From Sulfitobacter sp. F26169L (GTDB taxonomy: Bacteria > Pseudomonadota > Alphaproteobacteria > Rhodobacterales > Rhodobacteraceae): 64,000 nt of DNA. Every line of letters starts with the position of its first letter. The stretch's first letter is position 1. Made by a program: the position numbers and the translations under genes. Location of the stretch: NCBI RefSeq assembly GCF_026410285.1, contig NZ_JAPMLP010000007.1, positions 62,001-126,000 on the forward strand. Reading direction: 5' to 3'. Below the pieces are notes generated by a model. The model saw only the letters and a program-made list of their open reading frames with translations, was not told the DNA's origin and searched no databases. Positions 63,686-64,000 of this stretch are shown piece after piece.

Positions 63686-64000
63686 TCAAACTTCGATCTC
63701 CTCGATGTTTTTCAGGACAGCACGCACGGCAAAGCCTGTGCTGGTCAGCCCGTAGGTCACCTTTGGCGGGATCATGTTTTCCTGCTCGCGCCAGACCACA
63801 CCATCCGCCTCCAGCTCACGCAGGCGCTGGGTCAGGACTTTGGGTGAAATCCCTGTGATCGTGCGCCACAACACACCAAAGCGGCAGGCCTTTCGTTCGC
63901 CCAGCACATAGATCACATGGTTTTCCATTGGCCCCGAAGCTTGCGCAACACAGTATTGGCAGCACAGGGCAGCTCTGATTTAGGGGCGGCTTCTGCAGCC
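63686..64000 (-). pseudogene. HxlR-family regulator with a frameshift (5' end outside window)
   Basis: The 80-residue frame from ATG 63928 reads VIYVLGERKACRFGVLWRTI, GISPKVLTQRLRELEADGVV and VTYGLTSTGF, the HxlR winged helix, but lacks the conserved N-terminus. That part is present in another frame near the right edge: CAANTVLRKLRGQWKTM, followed at once by TGA. A missing base at about 63915 would rejoin them as KTMVIYVLGERK. So this is either a one-base disrupted hxlR or a sequencing error. The true start is beyond base 64000. Such regulators often sense quinones or aldehydes. Confidence 0.75.

Noticed and set aside
1..64000. tRNA, rRNA, riboswitch or intact transposase.
   Set aside because: No cloverleaf-type gene, ribosomal RNA segment, recognisable riboswitch core or complete transposase was seen on either strand.

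Overview
This 64 kb window reads as chromosomal DNA from a marine alphaproteobacterium of the Rhodobacterales (Roseobacter group). The evidence is protein content and gene order: a cytochrome aa3 assembly operon of the ctaC-ctaB-small protein-ctaG-ctaE-SURF1 type followed by thrC and an M16 peptidase; a tad/flp pilus cluster with an OmpA-type lipoprotein; the Fhs-FolD pair; lysC next to ptsP; and small families (DUF1178, DUF2927, SulP) typical of that order. The genus cannot be fixed from this window alone. No tRNA, rRNA, CRISPR array, intact insertion sequence or phage gene was recognised.

Layout. 0-7 kb: end of formate-tetrahydrofolate ligase, folD, a small membrane protein divergent from a membrane-bound LytTR regulator, a PaaI thioesterase, and the repair pair PdeM + Lhr-type helicase. 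7-20 kb: a long minus-strand tad locus. Two Flp pilins, CpaB, CpaC and an OmpA lipoprotein form a first unit that ends at a strong terminator. CpaE, CpaF, TadB, TadC, two TadD-like lipoproteins, the prepilin peptidase and an AAA ATPase form a second unit, ending in a dehydrogenase gene broken by an amber codon. 20-29.6 kb: cell-wall enzymes, 3-oxoacid CoA-transferase, topA, dprA, tldD and a decayed membrane gene. 29.7-38.8 kb: cytochrome oxidase assembly, then thrC, M16 peptidase, an acetyltransferase and an FAD oxidoreductase, mostly with overlapping stop/start codons. 38.9-41.5 kb: adenine salvage (mtnP and apt) enclosing a LysE exporter and a DUF2927 pseudogene. 41.8-57.7 kb: SulP transporter, ArsR + permease, modABC, NUDIX, DUF1178, SDR, lysC, ptsP, a Na+/H+ antiporter and an MsrA-like protein. 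57.7-60 kb: a large CHRD + RTX-repeat protein. 60-64 kb: a decayed region with remnants of an FMN reductase and a DUF5996 protein, an intact doxX/lysR pair, and a frameshifted hxlR at the right edge.

How parts work together. MtnP releases adenine from methylthioadenosine and Apt returns it to AMP. Fhs and FolD interconvert one-carbon folates. The Cta proteins supply CuA subunit II, subunit III, heme farnesylation and CuB insertion, but subunit I is not here. The FMN reductase remnant, DoxX, LysR and HxlR resemble an electrophile/quinone-stress module that is partly eroded.

The most unusual observations are: a two-copy intergenic repeat whose inner hairpin differs in sequence but keeps its pairing; an exact 170-residue tandem duplication in the RTX protein; an ArsR gene whose promoter geometry implies a leaderless mRNA; paired direct repeats 20 bp apart at the LytTR gene; and several pseudogenes with recoverable reading frames.
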